Made by a program: the position numbers and the translations under genes. The notes beneath the pieces were generated by a model. It was not told the origin of the DNA, did no database searches, and saw only the letters and a list, made by a program, of their open reading frames with translations. Below, piece after piece: positions 7,831 to 15,097 of a DNA stretch of 39,025 bases. Position 1 is the stretch's first letter; every line of letters begins with the position of its first letter. Source of the DNA: Chloroflexota bacterium (GTDB lineage Bacteria > Chloroflexota > UBA11872 > UBA12225); contig JAUJOR010000021.1 in assembly GCA_030447525.1 (NCBI GenBank), forward strand, positions 45,602 to 84,626, in the 5' to 3' direction.

Positions 7831-9240
7831 ATGCTCCAGGTGACAGCTGGGCGAAGGAGCGTCCCGGGCGCGCTGAGCGGGGAGAGGGTGCGTCATCTCA
7901 CACTGGTGGAGCACCAGACCCTCCCCGGCGTGCCCCTCTCCCCTGAGGAGCGTGACACCCTGCGCCGGGTGGCCCCTTCCGTGGCCGTCACGCCGGCGCC
8001 CGGCTGTGAGGGGGCGTTCGATCTGACGCCGGGCTCCTGGGTGGGGGCGATCAATCTGGGCCGGCTGACCATCGAGATCCGCCCCAAGCTCCCCATCGGC
8101 CAGCTCCTCTTCCTCCTCTCATACGCCGTCGATCCGCGGCGCTGGGAGGAGACCCCCTTCGACTTCGCGCCCGGGGCGACCCTGCTGGAGGCGACCGTGC
8201 CGGCCTTTTTGGCCCAGGTGCGCCGCGCCGTGCGCCGGGGTCTGCTGCACGGCTACCGGGCGCTCGAGACGGCCCTCCCCGGCATCCGCGGGCGCGTGCG
8301 CGTCGAGGCCCAGGTGCGCCGGCACTACGGGCTGTTCCCACCCATGGAGGTGCGTTACGACGAGTTCACGGCCGACGTGGAAGAGAATCGGCTGATCAAG
8401 GCCGCTCTCCTGCGTCTGGGGCGGCTCCCCTGGCGCTCAGCCGCGCTCAGGGGCGCCCTGCGTGCCACCACCACCCTGTTCGCCGAGGTGCCCCACGTGC
8501 ACTACCAGCCGGCGGCCCCGCCTGCCGTGCGCTACGGCCCCTTGAACAGGCACTACCGCCCGGCCGTCGAGCTGGCCCGCTTGATCTTGCGCGCCACCGC
8601 CTTTGACCTGCGCCACGGCCGGGTCGTGGCATCCACGTTCCTGGTGGACATGAATGGGGTGTTCGAGGACTTCGTCGTCGTCGCCCTGCGCGAGGCGCTA
8701 GGACTGACCGCCCAGGCATTTCCCCAGGGGGCCTCCGGGAAGGAGCTCCTGCTCGACCGGGCGGGGGAGGTGCACCTCCGGCCGGACCTGTCCTGGTGGG
8801 ACGGCGACAGCTGCACCTTTGTCGGCGACGTCAAGTACAAGCGCACCCGCGCCCCCGGGATCGAGCACCCTGACCTGTACCAGCTCCTGGCCTACACCGT
8901 CGCCACCGGGGTGCCCGGCGGCCTGCTCGTTTACGCCGCCGGGGAGGCCGAGCCGGTCAGTCACGAGGTGGCCCCGGGTGGGGCGGGCGCGGGGGGGCAG
9001 CGAGTCGACGGGGCGCGAGATGCCGGCGCCATCGACCGCGCGGTGCGCCAAGGCCCCGTTGGCGGGGCCAGCACCCCATGGGAGAAACAGCTCCAGGTCA
9101 CCGCCCTCGACCTGGCCGGCTCCCCGGAGCAGATCCTGCGGCAAGTGCGCACCCTCGCCCAGCGCGTCCGCCGCCTCCGTCACCTGGCGCTCTGCGGCCC
9201 CACGAGCGACCAGGTGTCAGGCACCAGCCCGCCCGGCTAA
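7831..9240 (+). CDS. mcrC: McrC-like nuclease subunit of the McrBC system
   Basis: About 469 residues. The N-terminal part (LTLVEHQTLPGVPLSPEERD, INLGRLTIEIRPKLPIGQLL) is the McrB-binding DUF2357-type region. The C-terminal PD-(D/E)xK nuclease shows VHLRPDLSWW, then FVGDVKYKR, then DLYQLLAYT: the catalytic Asp, the DxK pair and the QxxxY helix are all present. It cuts DNA when activated by McrB. The start is uncertain. ATG 7831 is used here; GTG 7888, just before the conserved RHLTLVEHQT, is equally plausible. A low-complexity Gly/Arg insert (about 8975-9070) interrupts the end of the nuclease domain. It lies about 117 bases after mcrB. Confidence 0.9.
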   Translation: MLQVTAGRRSVPGALSGERVRHLTLVEHQTLPGVPLSPEERDTLRRVAPSVAVTPAPGCEGAFDLTPGSWVGAINLGRLTIEIRPKLPIGQLLFLLSYAVDPRRWEETPFDFAPGATLLEATVPAFLAQVRRAVRRGLLHGYRALETALPGIRGRVRVEAQVRRHYGLFPPMEVRYDEFTADVEENRLIKAALLRLGRLPWRSAALRGALRATTTLFAEVPHVHYQPAAPPAVRYGPLNRHYRPAVELARLILRATAFDLRHGRVVASTFLVDMNGVFEDFVVVALREALGLTAQAFPQGASGKELLLDRAGEVHLRPDLSWWDGDSCTFVGDVKYKRTRAPGIEHPDLYQLLAYTVATGVPGGLLVYAAGEAEPVSHEVAPGGAGAGGQRVDGARDAGAIDRAVRQGPVGGASTPWEKQLQVTALDLAGSPEQILRQVRTLAQRVRRLRHLALCGPTSDQVSGTSPPG

Positions 9241-9295
9241 GTCTGCGCCGGCATGTTTGTGTGGTGCCGCCTTTGACGGGCTTCGCCTGTGCACT

Positions 9296-9399
9296 GCATG
9301 AACGTACCGGCTGGTATCCGGCCGGCACGTTTCGCCGTCTAGCCATCCTTACCGGCCGCGATCCGTGCATGAACGTACCATCCGGTATCCGGCCGGTAC
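9296..9399 (+). repeat. Pair of 33-bp direct repeats with internal dyads
   Basis: Copies at 9296-9328 and 9367-9399 begin gcatgaacgtacc and share ggtatccggccgg. They differ at about five positions and are offset by 71 bases. Each contains a gtacc...ggtac-type dyad around the ccggccgg core. They lie in the 200-bp leader of the permease operon, so they are candidate operators or RNA hairpins; equally they may be an intergenic repeat family. Confidence 0.75.
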
Positions 9400-9442
9400 A
9401 GAGAGCACGCCGGCCTACCGGCGATGCGTACACTGTCTGGGA

Positions 9443-10090
9443 ATGAGCGCCAGCGAGCCCTTGATCCGCTGGGATTGGGTGTCGAACAACTCGAGCCTGA
9501 TCTGGCAGCGCCTCGTCGAGCATCTGATCTTGACCGGGATCGCCGTGGCGGCGGGGCTGCTTATCTCCTTCTTCCTGAGCCTGCTCATCCGGCGCCGCGC
9601 CGGGCTCTACGGCCCGGTGACCTGGGCGACGGGGGCGCTGTACAGCATCCCCAGCCTGGCCTTGTTCGCACTCTTGATCCCCTTTACCGGGCTGTCCCTG
9701 CTCACGGCCGAGATCGGGCTGGTGAGCTACACCCTGCTTATCCTCACCCGGGCCATCGTCGGCGGACTGCGCGGGGTGCCCGCGGACGTGCGGGAAACGG
9801 CCCTGGGGATGGGCTATACCCCCGGGCAGATGCTCTGGCGCGTGGAGCTCCCCCTGGCCATCCCGGTGATCATGGGCGGACTACGCGTCGCTACCATCAC
9901 CACCATCGGGTTGGTCACCGTCACGGCCCTGATCGGCCAGGGGGGCGTGGGGGCCTTTATCCTGGAGGGGATACAGCGCTTCTTTAGCACCCCCTTGATC
10001 GTGGGGGCCGTCCTCTCGGTCCTCCTGGGAATCACGGCCGACGTGCTGCTGGTGCGCCTGCAGCGGCGCATCACCCCCTGGACACGATGA
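9443..10090 (+). CDS. ABC transporter permease, osmoprotectant (OpuB/ProW-like) family
   Basis: 215 residues, typical for this family, with about six hydrophobic segments. The BPD_transp_1 core runs from LVEHLILTGIAVAAGLLISF through the EAA loop (ADVRETALGMGYTPGQMLWR, VELPLAIPVIMGGLR), ending VLLVRLQRRI. The EAA loop contacts the transport ATPase. Together with the second permease and lipoprotein downstream it would import glycine betaine, choline or a similar quaternary amine. The start is the ATG beginning MSASEPLIRW; an upstream extension would run through the direct repeats. No ATP-binding subunit is encoded on either side. Confidence 0.9.
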   Translation: MSASEPLIRWDWVSNNSSLIWQRLVEHLILTGIAVAAGLLISFFLSLLIRRRAGLYGPVTWATGALYSIPSLALFALLIPFTGLSLLTAEIGLVSYTLLILTRAIVGGLRGVPADVRETALGMGYTPGQMLWRVELPLAIPVIMGGLRVATITTIGLVTVTALIGQGGVGAFILEGIQRFFSTPLIVGAVLSVLLGITADVLLVRLQRRITPWTR

Positions 10091-10267
10091 AGTCCCAGGT
10101 CTCGAGACCAGGGTTTCCGGTCTCCGGTCCGGCGGGGCGAAACCGTAGCCCGCTGGCGTGGCAGCCGCCGGGCTGCGGGGGGCAGACAGATCGGCCGTAC
10201 AGCTCGTGTTACGCTGAAGTATGCGGCATCGCCGGCATGACTGCATGACTGGAGGAGAGGCGAAGGG

Positions 10268-10324
10268 ATGCCCGTCCCAGGGATGGCCGTAGCCCTGCCC
10301 CTCCCGCCACAAAGGGATTCCTGA
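10268..10324 (+). CDS. Possible 18-codon leader ORF before the second permease
   Basis: A strong purine-rich ribosome site (tggaggagaggcgaaggg, 10250-10267) precedes ATG 10268. The ORF reads MPVPGMAVALPLPPQRDS and stops at TGA 10322-10324. It is in the same frame as the permease, whose TTG start lies 15 bases past the stop. It could be a leader peptide coupling translation, or the true permease start interrupted by a nonsense change. The better ribosome site belongs to this short ORF. Confidence 0.35.
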   Translation: MPVPGMAVALPLPPQRDS

Positions 10325-10339
10325 CTTGAGGGCGGCGGC

Positions 10340-11467
10340 TTGAGCCTTGAGACGCTGGTGGCCTGGCTGGCCGACGCGGCGCACTGGCAAGGATCGGATG
10401 GGATCCCCACCCGGGTGACCCAGCACCTGGGGCTCTCGGCCGTGGCCGTGCTGATAGCCACGGCGGTGGCCTTGCCGGCGGGCATCCTGCTGGGGCACAC
10501 CCGCCGCGGGGCGGGGCTGGTGATCAACGTCGCCAACATCGGACGGGCCCTGCCATCGCTGGCCATCCTGGCCCTAGTGCTCCCGGTGGCCTTTCGGTTT
10601 GGCCTGGGGTTGGGATTCTGGCCCACGGTGCTGATGCTCGTCCCGCTCGGCATCCCGTTGATCCTGATCAACAGCTACGTCGCCGTCTCCACGGTCGACC
10701 AGGACGCGGTGGAGGTGGCCCGCGGGCTAGGGATGCGGGGCTCGGAAGTGCTGCGCAACGTGGAGCTCCCCCTGGCGGCGCCGATCATCGTCGCCGGGGT
10801 ACGCAACGCCGCCGTGAGCATCGTGGCCACGGCGACGCTGGGCGCCCTGGTAGCCAGCGGCGGCCTGGGACGCTACATCGTCGACGGCCTGGCGCGCCAG
10901 GAGCAGGAGCGCCTCGTCGTCGGCGCCGTGCTGGTGGCCGTGCTCAGCAGCGCCACCGAGGTGGCCTTTAACGTCGCCGAGCGCCTGTTCCTGCCCGCCC
11001 GCCTCCCCCAGGCCGGCCACCCCGACGCCCGCCCGCACGCCCCGTCCACCCCGGACGTCGGGGGCCCGCCCCCCGCCCCCAAAGCAAACACGGATGCGCC
11101 CCCCCCCCTGCGGCCGGGCGCGCCAGGCGCAGGCGCGCCCCGGCGTCGGCGCCGTGCTGGTGGCGGTCCTCCGCCCCGCCACCGCGGTGGCCTTAACCGG
11201 CGCCGCGCGCCTGTTCCGGCCCGCCGGCGCCCGCCTGGCGGGCCTGGCGCACGCCGGCAGGCAGGACCGTTCCACGCCGGAGGTCGTGGCCCCGCCCGGC
11301 GCCCGCTAAGCTCTCAGGGATGCGCCCGCGCCCGTGCTCGCCTGATAGGGATGGGGCTGAAGCCCCCGGTTACCCATGAGTACTCGCGGGTACTCACGGG
11401 CTGGTCACGAGGTCCCACGCCGTACGTTCCTACTCCACCGTTCTTGACTGTGCCCCACTGTTCTTGA
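10340..11467 (+). CDS. Second ABC permease of the osmoprotectant importer, with stop-loss extension
   Basis: The permease core (residues 1-230) is complete: IPTRVTQHLGLSAVAVLIAT, GRALPSLAILALVLP, the EAA loop QDAVEVARGLGMRGSEVLRN and VELPLAAPIIVAGVRNAAVS. The TTG start has gagggc seven bases upstream. The family is about 240 residues long, but this frame continues to 11467 (375 residues). The extra C-terminus is Pro/Arg/Gly-rich and resembles no family. Codon 11081-11083 is AAA, and the aligned codon in a downstream duplicate is TAA (11307-11309). The ancestral protein therefore probably ended after 247 residues and the extension is recent. Function is probably retained, with an unstructured tail. 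Confidence 0.85.
   Translation: MSLETLVAWLADAAHWQGSDGIPTRVTQHLGLSAVAVLIATAVALPAGILLGHTRRGAGLVINVANIGRALPSLAILALVLPVAFRFGLGLGFWPTVLMLVPLGIPLILINSYVAVSTVDQDAVEVARGLGMRGSEVLRNVELPLAAPIIVAGVRNAAVSIVATATLGALVASGGLGRYIVDGLARQEQERLVVGAVLVAVLSSATEVAFNVAERLFLPARLPQAGHPDARPHAPSTPDVGGPPPAPKANTDAPPPLRPGAPGAGAPRRRRRAGGGPPPRHRGGLNRRRAPVPARRRPPGGPGARRQAGPFHAGGRGPARRPLSSQGCARARARLIGMGLKPPVTHEYSRVLTGWSRGPTPYVPTPPFLTVPHCS
10885..11336 (+). repeat. 226-bp tandem duplication of the permease 3' end
   Basis: Two adjacent copies, about 10885-11110 and 11111-11336, align without gaps at an offset of 226. Anchors are ggcgcgccag at 10891/11117, gtggcc at 10961/11187, cctgttcc at 10984/11210, tccac at 11045/11271 and ggatgcgcc at 11092/11318. 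Many substitutions separate the copies, so the event is not recent. 226 is not a multiple of three, so read-through from copy 1 enters copy 2 out of frame. In the alternate frame copy 2 still reads GVGAVLVAVL, like copy 1. Confidence 0.85.
11351..11366. terminator. GC hairpin in the permease-lipoprotein spacer
   Basis: ggggctgaagccccc can fold into a short stem with a tgaa-type loop. It resembles the subterminal hairpins of IS200/IS605 elements and could be a remnant or an attenuator. No U-tract follows. Confidence 0.3.
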
Positions 11468-11485
11468 GGCCCCACTATTCTTGAG
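11437..11485 (+). promoter_or_regulatory. Three direct repeats before the lipoprotein gene
   Basis: The motif ccac-N2-ttcttga occurs three times in succession (about 11437, 11455 and 11472) with 17-18 base spacing, ending just before the ribosome site gaggagag of the substrate-binding lipoprotein. The spacing is under two helical turns. It could be a multimeric operator, or a slippage repeat. Confidence 0.45.
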
Positions 11486-11498
11486 GAGAGAGACCACT

Positions 11499-12452
11499 AT
11501 GCGACTGACGCGCAGAACGTACACCGGCTGGCTGGCCGGTGCTACCGCCGGGGCCGTCCTGGCCGCCTGCGGCCAGCCAGCCGGGAGCCCTGGCGGGGCC
11601 GGGAGCGGGACGCCGGCCGGCGGGAGCAAGCCCACGGTGCGGGTCGGCTCGGCCAACTTTAGCGAGGCCGTCGTCATCGGCGAGCTGTACAGCCAGGCCC
11701 TGGAAGCCGGGCAGTACCGCGTGGAGCGCCGGCTCAACCTGGGGAGCCGGGAGATCTACGCCGCCGCCCTGGAGGCCGGGCAGATCGACTTTGTCCCTGA
11801 GTATCTGGCCACCTACACCACCTTCATTACCAAGGACCAGACCAAGGCCAGCACCGACCCGGCGGCCACCTTGCGCAATCTCCAGGAGGCCCTGCGGACG
11901 AAGAACCTGACCGCCCTGGACTATGCCCCGGCGGTCAACGCCAACGGGGTGGTGGTCACCAAGGCCACGGCAGACAAGTACAAGCTGACCAAGACCAGCG
12001 ATCTGGCCAGCGTCGCCAGCCAGCTGGTCATGGGCGGGCCGCCGGAGTGCCCTAACCGGGAGTTCTGCCTGCAGGGCCTGCAGAAGACGTACGGGCTGCA
12101 GTTCAAGGACTTCAAGCCCCTGGACGTCGGCGGCCCCCTCACCGTCGCCGCCCTGGAAGGCGGCCAGATCGACGTGGCCATCCTTTTCACCACCGACGCC
12201 GCCATCCCGGCCAAGAACTTCGTCCTCCTCCAGGATGACAAGAACCTGCAGCTGGCGGATAACATCGTCCCCGTGGTGCGTAACGACTTGCTGGCCAAGA
12301 CCCAGGCGGACTTCCGGACGATCGTCAATGGCGTCTCGGCCAAGCTCACCACCGAGGAGCTGACCCTCCTGAACCGCAAGGTGGGCCTGGACAAGCAGGA
12401 CCAGAAGCCGGTCGCCACCGAGTGGCTCAAGTCCAAGGCCCTGATCAGGTAG
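11499..12452 (+). CDS. Osmoprotectant (glycine betaine/choline-type) substrate-binding lipoprotein
   Basis: 317 residues. A twin-Arg-containing signal peptide ends in the lipobox LAAC, with lipidated Cys24, followed by a Gly/Ser/Pro linker. The OpuAC fold begins KPTVRVGSANFSEAVVIGEL and includes AGQIDFVPEYLATYTTFI and VAALEGGQIDVAILFTTDAA. The first motif contains the residues that line the quaternary-amine pocket in this family. It delivers ligand outside the membrane to the two permeases encoded just upstream. ATG 11499 has gaggagag eleven bases before it. The ligand is inferred from family membership only. Confidence 0.92.
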   Translation: MRLTRRTYTGWLAGATAGAVLAACGQPAGSPGGAGSGTPAGGSKPTVRVGSANFSEAVVIGELYSQALEAGQYRVERRLNLGSREIYAAALEAGQIDFVPEYLATYTTFITKDQTKASTDPAATLRNLQEALRTKNLTALDYAPAVNANGVVVTKATADKYKLTKTSDLASVASQLVMGGPPECPNREFCLQGLQKTYGLQFKDFKPLDVGGPLTVAALEGGQIDVAILFTTDAAIPAKNFVLLQDDKNLQLADNIVPVVRNDLLAKTQADFRTIVNGVSAKLTTEELTLLNRKVGLDKQDQKPVATEWLKSKALIR

Positions 12453-12517
12453 GCGAGGTCGATCGCCTCGGGGCCGGCGAAACAGGGAACTGGCGTATCC
12501 GATGGCTGGAGCGCGCG

Positions 12518-13192
12518 GTGGGTGAGACAGAGGGCTGTCTCGCCCTGGCCGACTGGCGTCGCCAGATAGCCGAGCTGTACGCCCAGGTGCGCCGCCAGGG
12601 GAGGACCGACCCGGCGGGGGCGGCGGCGCACTGGCGCGCCGCGCGCGAGCGCCTCTACCGCGAGCACCCCCAGTCACCCGTCCCGCCGGCGGAGCGGGGC
12701 ACCTTTCGGGCACGCCACTTCCCCTACGATGCGGCGCTACGCTTCGAGGTGAACGTCTTACCGTCCCTGGGCGCGGATGAGGATGTCGCGCCGGGGGACG
12801 GGGCGTCCAGACCGGGGTCCGGGACGCCCCTCACTCTGCCCACCAGCGCCGGTGGGGGCATGGCCTTCCACCGCATCGGTAGCGTAGACGTCCCCTTCCC
12901 ACAGGGCGGGCAGCGCCTGGCCCTGTACTGGATGGAGGGCTATGCCGGCGGGCTGTTCCTCCCCTTCTGTGACGCCACCAACGGCCAGGAGACCTACGGC
13001 GGGGGGCGCTACCTCCTGGACGGCGCCAAGGGCGCCGACCTCGGAGGCGACCCCGCCCGCAACACCCTGATCCTGGACTTCAACTTCGCCTTCCAGCCCT
13101 CCTGCGCCTTCGACCCCCAGTGGGTCTGCCCGCTGGCGTCCCCCGAGAGCCGCCTCCCCATCCCGGTGCGGGCGGGCGAGCGCCTCACCTAG
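12518..13192 (+). CDS. DUF1684 domain protein
   Basis: 224 residues. The DUF1684 hallmark is clear in the C-terminal half: FLPFCDATNGQETYGGGRYL, then ILDFNFAFQPSCAFDPQWVC and PVRAGERLT. The amino end ALADWRRQIAELYAQVR is also typical. The family is of unknown enzymatic function, with conserved Asp/Cys/Asn residues that look like an active or metal site. GTG 12518 is chosen because ggag (12508-12511) lies six bases before it. A Gly/Pro/Ser-rich loop (about 12774-12858) is inserted mid-domain. It is 65 bases after the lipoprotein gene, so possibly co-transcribed. Confidence 0.88.
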   Translation: MGETEGCLALADWRRQIAELYAQVRRQGRTDPAGAAAHWRAARERLYREHPQSPVPPAERGTFRARHFPYDAALRFEVNVLPSLGADEDVAPGDGASRPGSGTPLTLPTSAGGGMAFHRIGSVDVPFPQGGQRLALYWMEGYAGGLFLPFCDATNGQETYGGGRYLLDGAKGADLGGDPARNTLILDFNFAFQPSCAFDPQWVCPLASPESRLPIPVRAGERLT

Positions 13193-13194
13193 GA

Positions 13195-13330
13195 CGTGTC
13201 TCCCAAGTCGGTGCTGGTGATCGCGGGAGTCTGGGTGGATGACGCGTTCAGCAGAACTCAGCGAGGCGTTGATCCCGCAGGCGGAAGGGCGGTCTCGTCC
13301 GTGGCGTGATGATCGCCGGGTGATGGAGGC
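13195..13330 (+). pseudogene. Second IS5-family transposase remnant
   Basis: From ATG 13239 the frame reads MTRSAELSEALIPQAEGRSR then PWRDDRRVMEAR. This is like the IS5/IS402 N-terminus (L...LIP....GRPWRDDRRVLEAI) but lacks its first part and everything after about 30 residues. The preceding gacgtgtctcccaagtcgg (13194-13212) looks like an IS5-type terminal repeat. The remnant abuts the glycosyltransferase start. Confidence 0.6.
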
Positions 13331-13335
13331 GCGAA

Positions 13336-14886
13336 ATGCGGGTGGTGTTGTCGACGTATGGGTCGCGCGGGGATGTCGAACCGATAGTGGCCCTGGCGGT
13401 GCAGTTGCGGGCACTCGGCGCGGATGTGCGGGTGTGTGCGCCGCCGGACGAGGAGTTCATAGAGCTGTCGGCCCGTGTCGGCGTGCCGCTGGTGCCTGCT
13501 GGCTCGTCGGTGCGCCAGATGGTGCGCCAGGTGGTGACGGGGGAGACGCCACCGTCACCGGCGGACCTGGCCCGGCGCGCGGTCGAGTTGGTCGCCGCGC
13601 AGTTCGACGCGGTCGCCTCGGCGGCCGAGGGATGTGACGCGCTGGTGGCGAGCGGCTTGACCCCGGCCGTAGCTGGCGCGCGGTCGGTGACCGAGAAACT
13701 GGGCATCCGCTACGTGTACGCGACCTACTGTTCGCGCTGGCTGCCCTCGCCGCACCACCCGCCGCTAGGGCTATTTGGCCGGCCGTTCCCACCGGAGGTG
13801 ACCGACAACCAGGTGCTGTGGGACCTGAACGCCCAGAGCATGCACGCGGTGTTCGGCACGCCGGTCAACACCCACCGGGCGTCGGTCGGCCTGCCGCCGG
13901 TGGATGACATTCGCGACCACGTCTTCGCCGACCGTCCATGGCTGGCGGCGGACCCGATCCTGGACCCGTGGCAGAAGCCGGCGGATCTCGACGTCGTGCA
14001 GACCGGTGCGTGGATCCTGCCGGACGAACGCCCACTCCCGGCCGAGCTGGAGGCGTTCCTCGACGCCGGTACGCCACCGGTGTACATCGGCTTCGGCAGC
14101 ATTCCCATGCGCGCCTCGAGGGACGTCGCCCGGGTGGCCATCGAGGCGATCCGCGCGCAGGGTCATCGCGTGCTCGTCGCCCGCGGCTGGGCCGAGTTGG
14201 CCCTGATCGACGACCGTGAGGACTGCTTTGCCGTCGGCGACGTCAACCAGCAGGCACTGTTCAGTCGAGTGGCCGCCGTCGTGCACCACGGCGGGGCGGG
14301 TACGACGACGACGACCACCCGGGCCGGCGCGCCGCAGGTGGTGGTGCCCCAGATCGGGGACCAGCCGTACTGGGCGGGTCGGGTAGCCGAGTTGGGCATC
14401 GGCGCGGCGCACGCTGGTCCGACTCCAACCTTCGAGTCCCTGTCGGCCGCGCTCAGAACGGCGTTGACCCCCGAGACTCGCGCACGAGCGACCGCCGTGG
14501 CCGGCACGATCCGCACCGACGGGGCGAGGCCTGCGCGCAGGCGGTCTGCACGCGCGCACCATCGAGATCCTCGATCAGCGCGGAATCGCCGATCGGTTCC
14601 TGTCGCAGGGGCAGGTGGGCTTAGGTCGCGGGTTCGCCGGGGTACCTTGGACATCAGCGACTTTCCCACCCGGCACAACTACAGGCTCGGGCGGCAGAAC
14701 CACATCGAGCGCATCCTGGCCGGCTGGGTCGGCGAGCTGGCGGTGCCGATCTATCGCGGACGTGAGGTGACCGGTTTCGCGCAGGACGACACCGGCGTCG
14801 GCATCCCGCGAGAGGCGGGTCCTGCTGGCGGGCGACGCCGCACACATGCATCCCCCGGAAGGTGGACAGGGCCTCAACCTCGGTGA
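13336..14886 (+). CDS. GT1-family (MGT/YjiC-like) glycosyltransferase, 3' end fused to a foreign remnant
   Basis: Residues 1-400 are a nearly complete GT-B glycosyltransferase. The N-lobe begins MRVVLSTYGSRGDVEPIVAL. The donor-binding C-lobe contains PPVYIGFGSIPM and the signature VVHHGGAGTTTTTTRAGAPQ, then VVPQIGDQPYWAGRV. Relatives move UDP- or dTDP-sugars onto macrolides, rifamycins, sterols or flavonoids. Near 14528 (after GTIRTDGA) the last 15-20 residues of the C-helix are replaced by sequence from a decayed FAD monooxygenase that stays open to 14886. Activity is uncertain. A good ribosome site (ggagg, 13325-13329) supports the start. IS5 debris next door suggests transfer. Confidence 0.82.
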   Translation: MRVVLSTYGSRGDVEPIVALAVQLRALGADVRVCAPPDEEFIELSARVGVPLVPAGSSVRQMVRQVVTGETPPSPADLARRAVELVAAQFDAVASAAEGCDALVASGLTPAVAGARSVTEKLGIRYVYATYCSRWLPSPHHPPLGLFGRPFPPEVTDNQVLWDLNAQSMHAVFGTPVNTHRASVGLPPVDDIRDHVFADRPWLAADPILDPWQKPADLDVVQTGAWILPDERPLPAELEAFLDAGTPPVYIGFGSIPMRASRDVARVAIEAIRAQGHRVLVARGWAELALIDDREDCFAVGDVNQQALFSRVAAVVHHGGAGTTTTTTRAGAPQVVVPQIGDQPYWAGRVAELGIGAAHAGPTPTFESLSAALRTALTPETRARATAVAGTIRTDGARPARRRSARAHHRDPRSARNRRSVPVAGAGGLRSRVRRGTLDISDFPTRHNYRLGRQNHIERILAGWVGELAVPIYRGREVTGFAQDDTGVGIPREAGPAGGRRRTHASPGRWTGPQPR

Positions 14887-14915
14887 GCCCGGCGGCTTCG
14901 ACATCACTCCGCTTC
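14543..14915 (+). pseudogene. FAD-dependent aromatic-ring monooxygenase, three frame-shifted pieces
   Basis: Piece 1 (14543-14620) reads GLHARTIEILDQRGIADRFL. Piece 2 (about 14636-14803), in the frame of the upstream gene, reads LDISDFPTRHNY, then NHIERILAGWVGELAVPIYR and GREVTGFAQDDTGV. Piece 3 (14816-14915) reads RVLLAGDAAHMHPPEGGQGL and NLGEPGG, the FAD-ribityl GD motif. Together they match class A flavin monooxygenases of the PheA/Rox group. The N-terminal GxGxxG, the DG motif region and the C-terminus are missing. A dead gene. Confidence 0.82.
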
Positions 14916-15097
14916 ATGCCCTACTGGCGCCCCGCCGGGCACGAGAGACGGCGCTGAAAGCCCAGGCACGCACGTCCATCCCACGGCTCCCACGACGCAT
15001 CGCTGACCCGGACTGAAGAGGTGGGGGTACCATCCTTGATAGACTCTGTGGGGACGCGCCGCCCCCCAGCGCGTTGCGAGATGGCCCTGGTAGAGCC

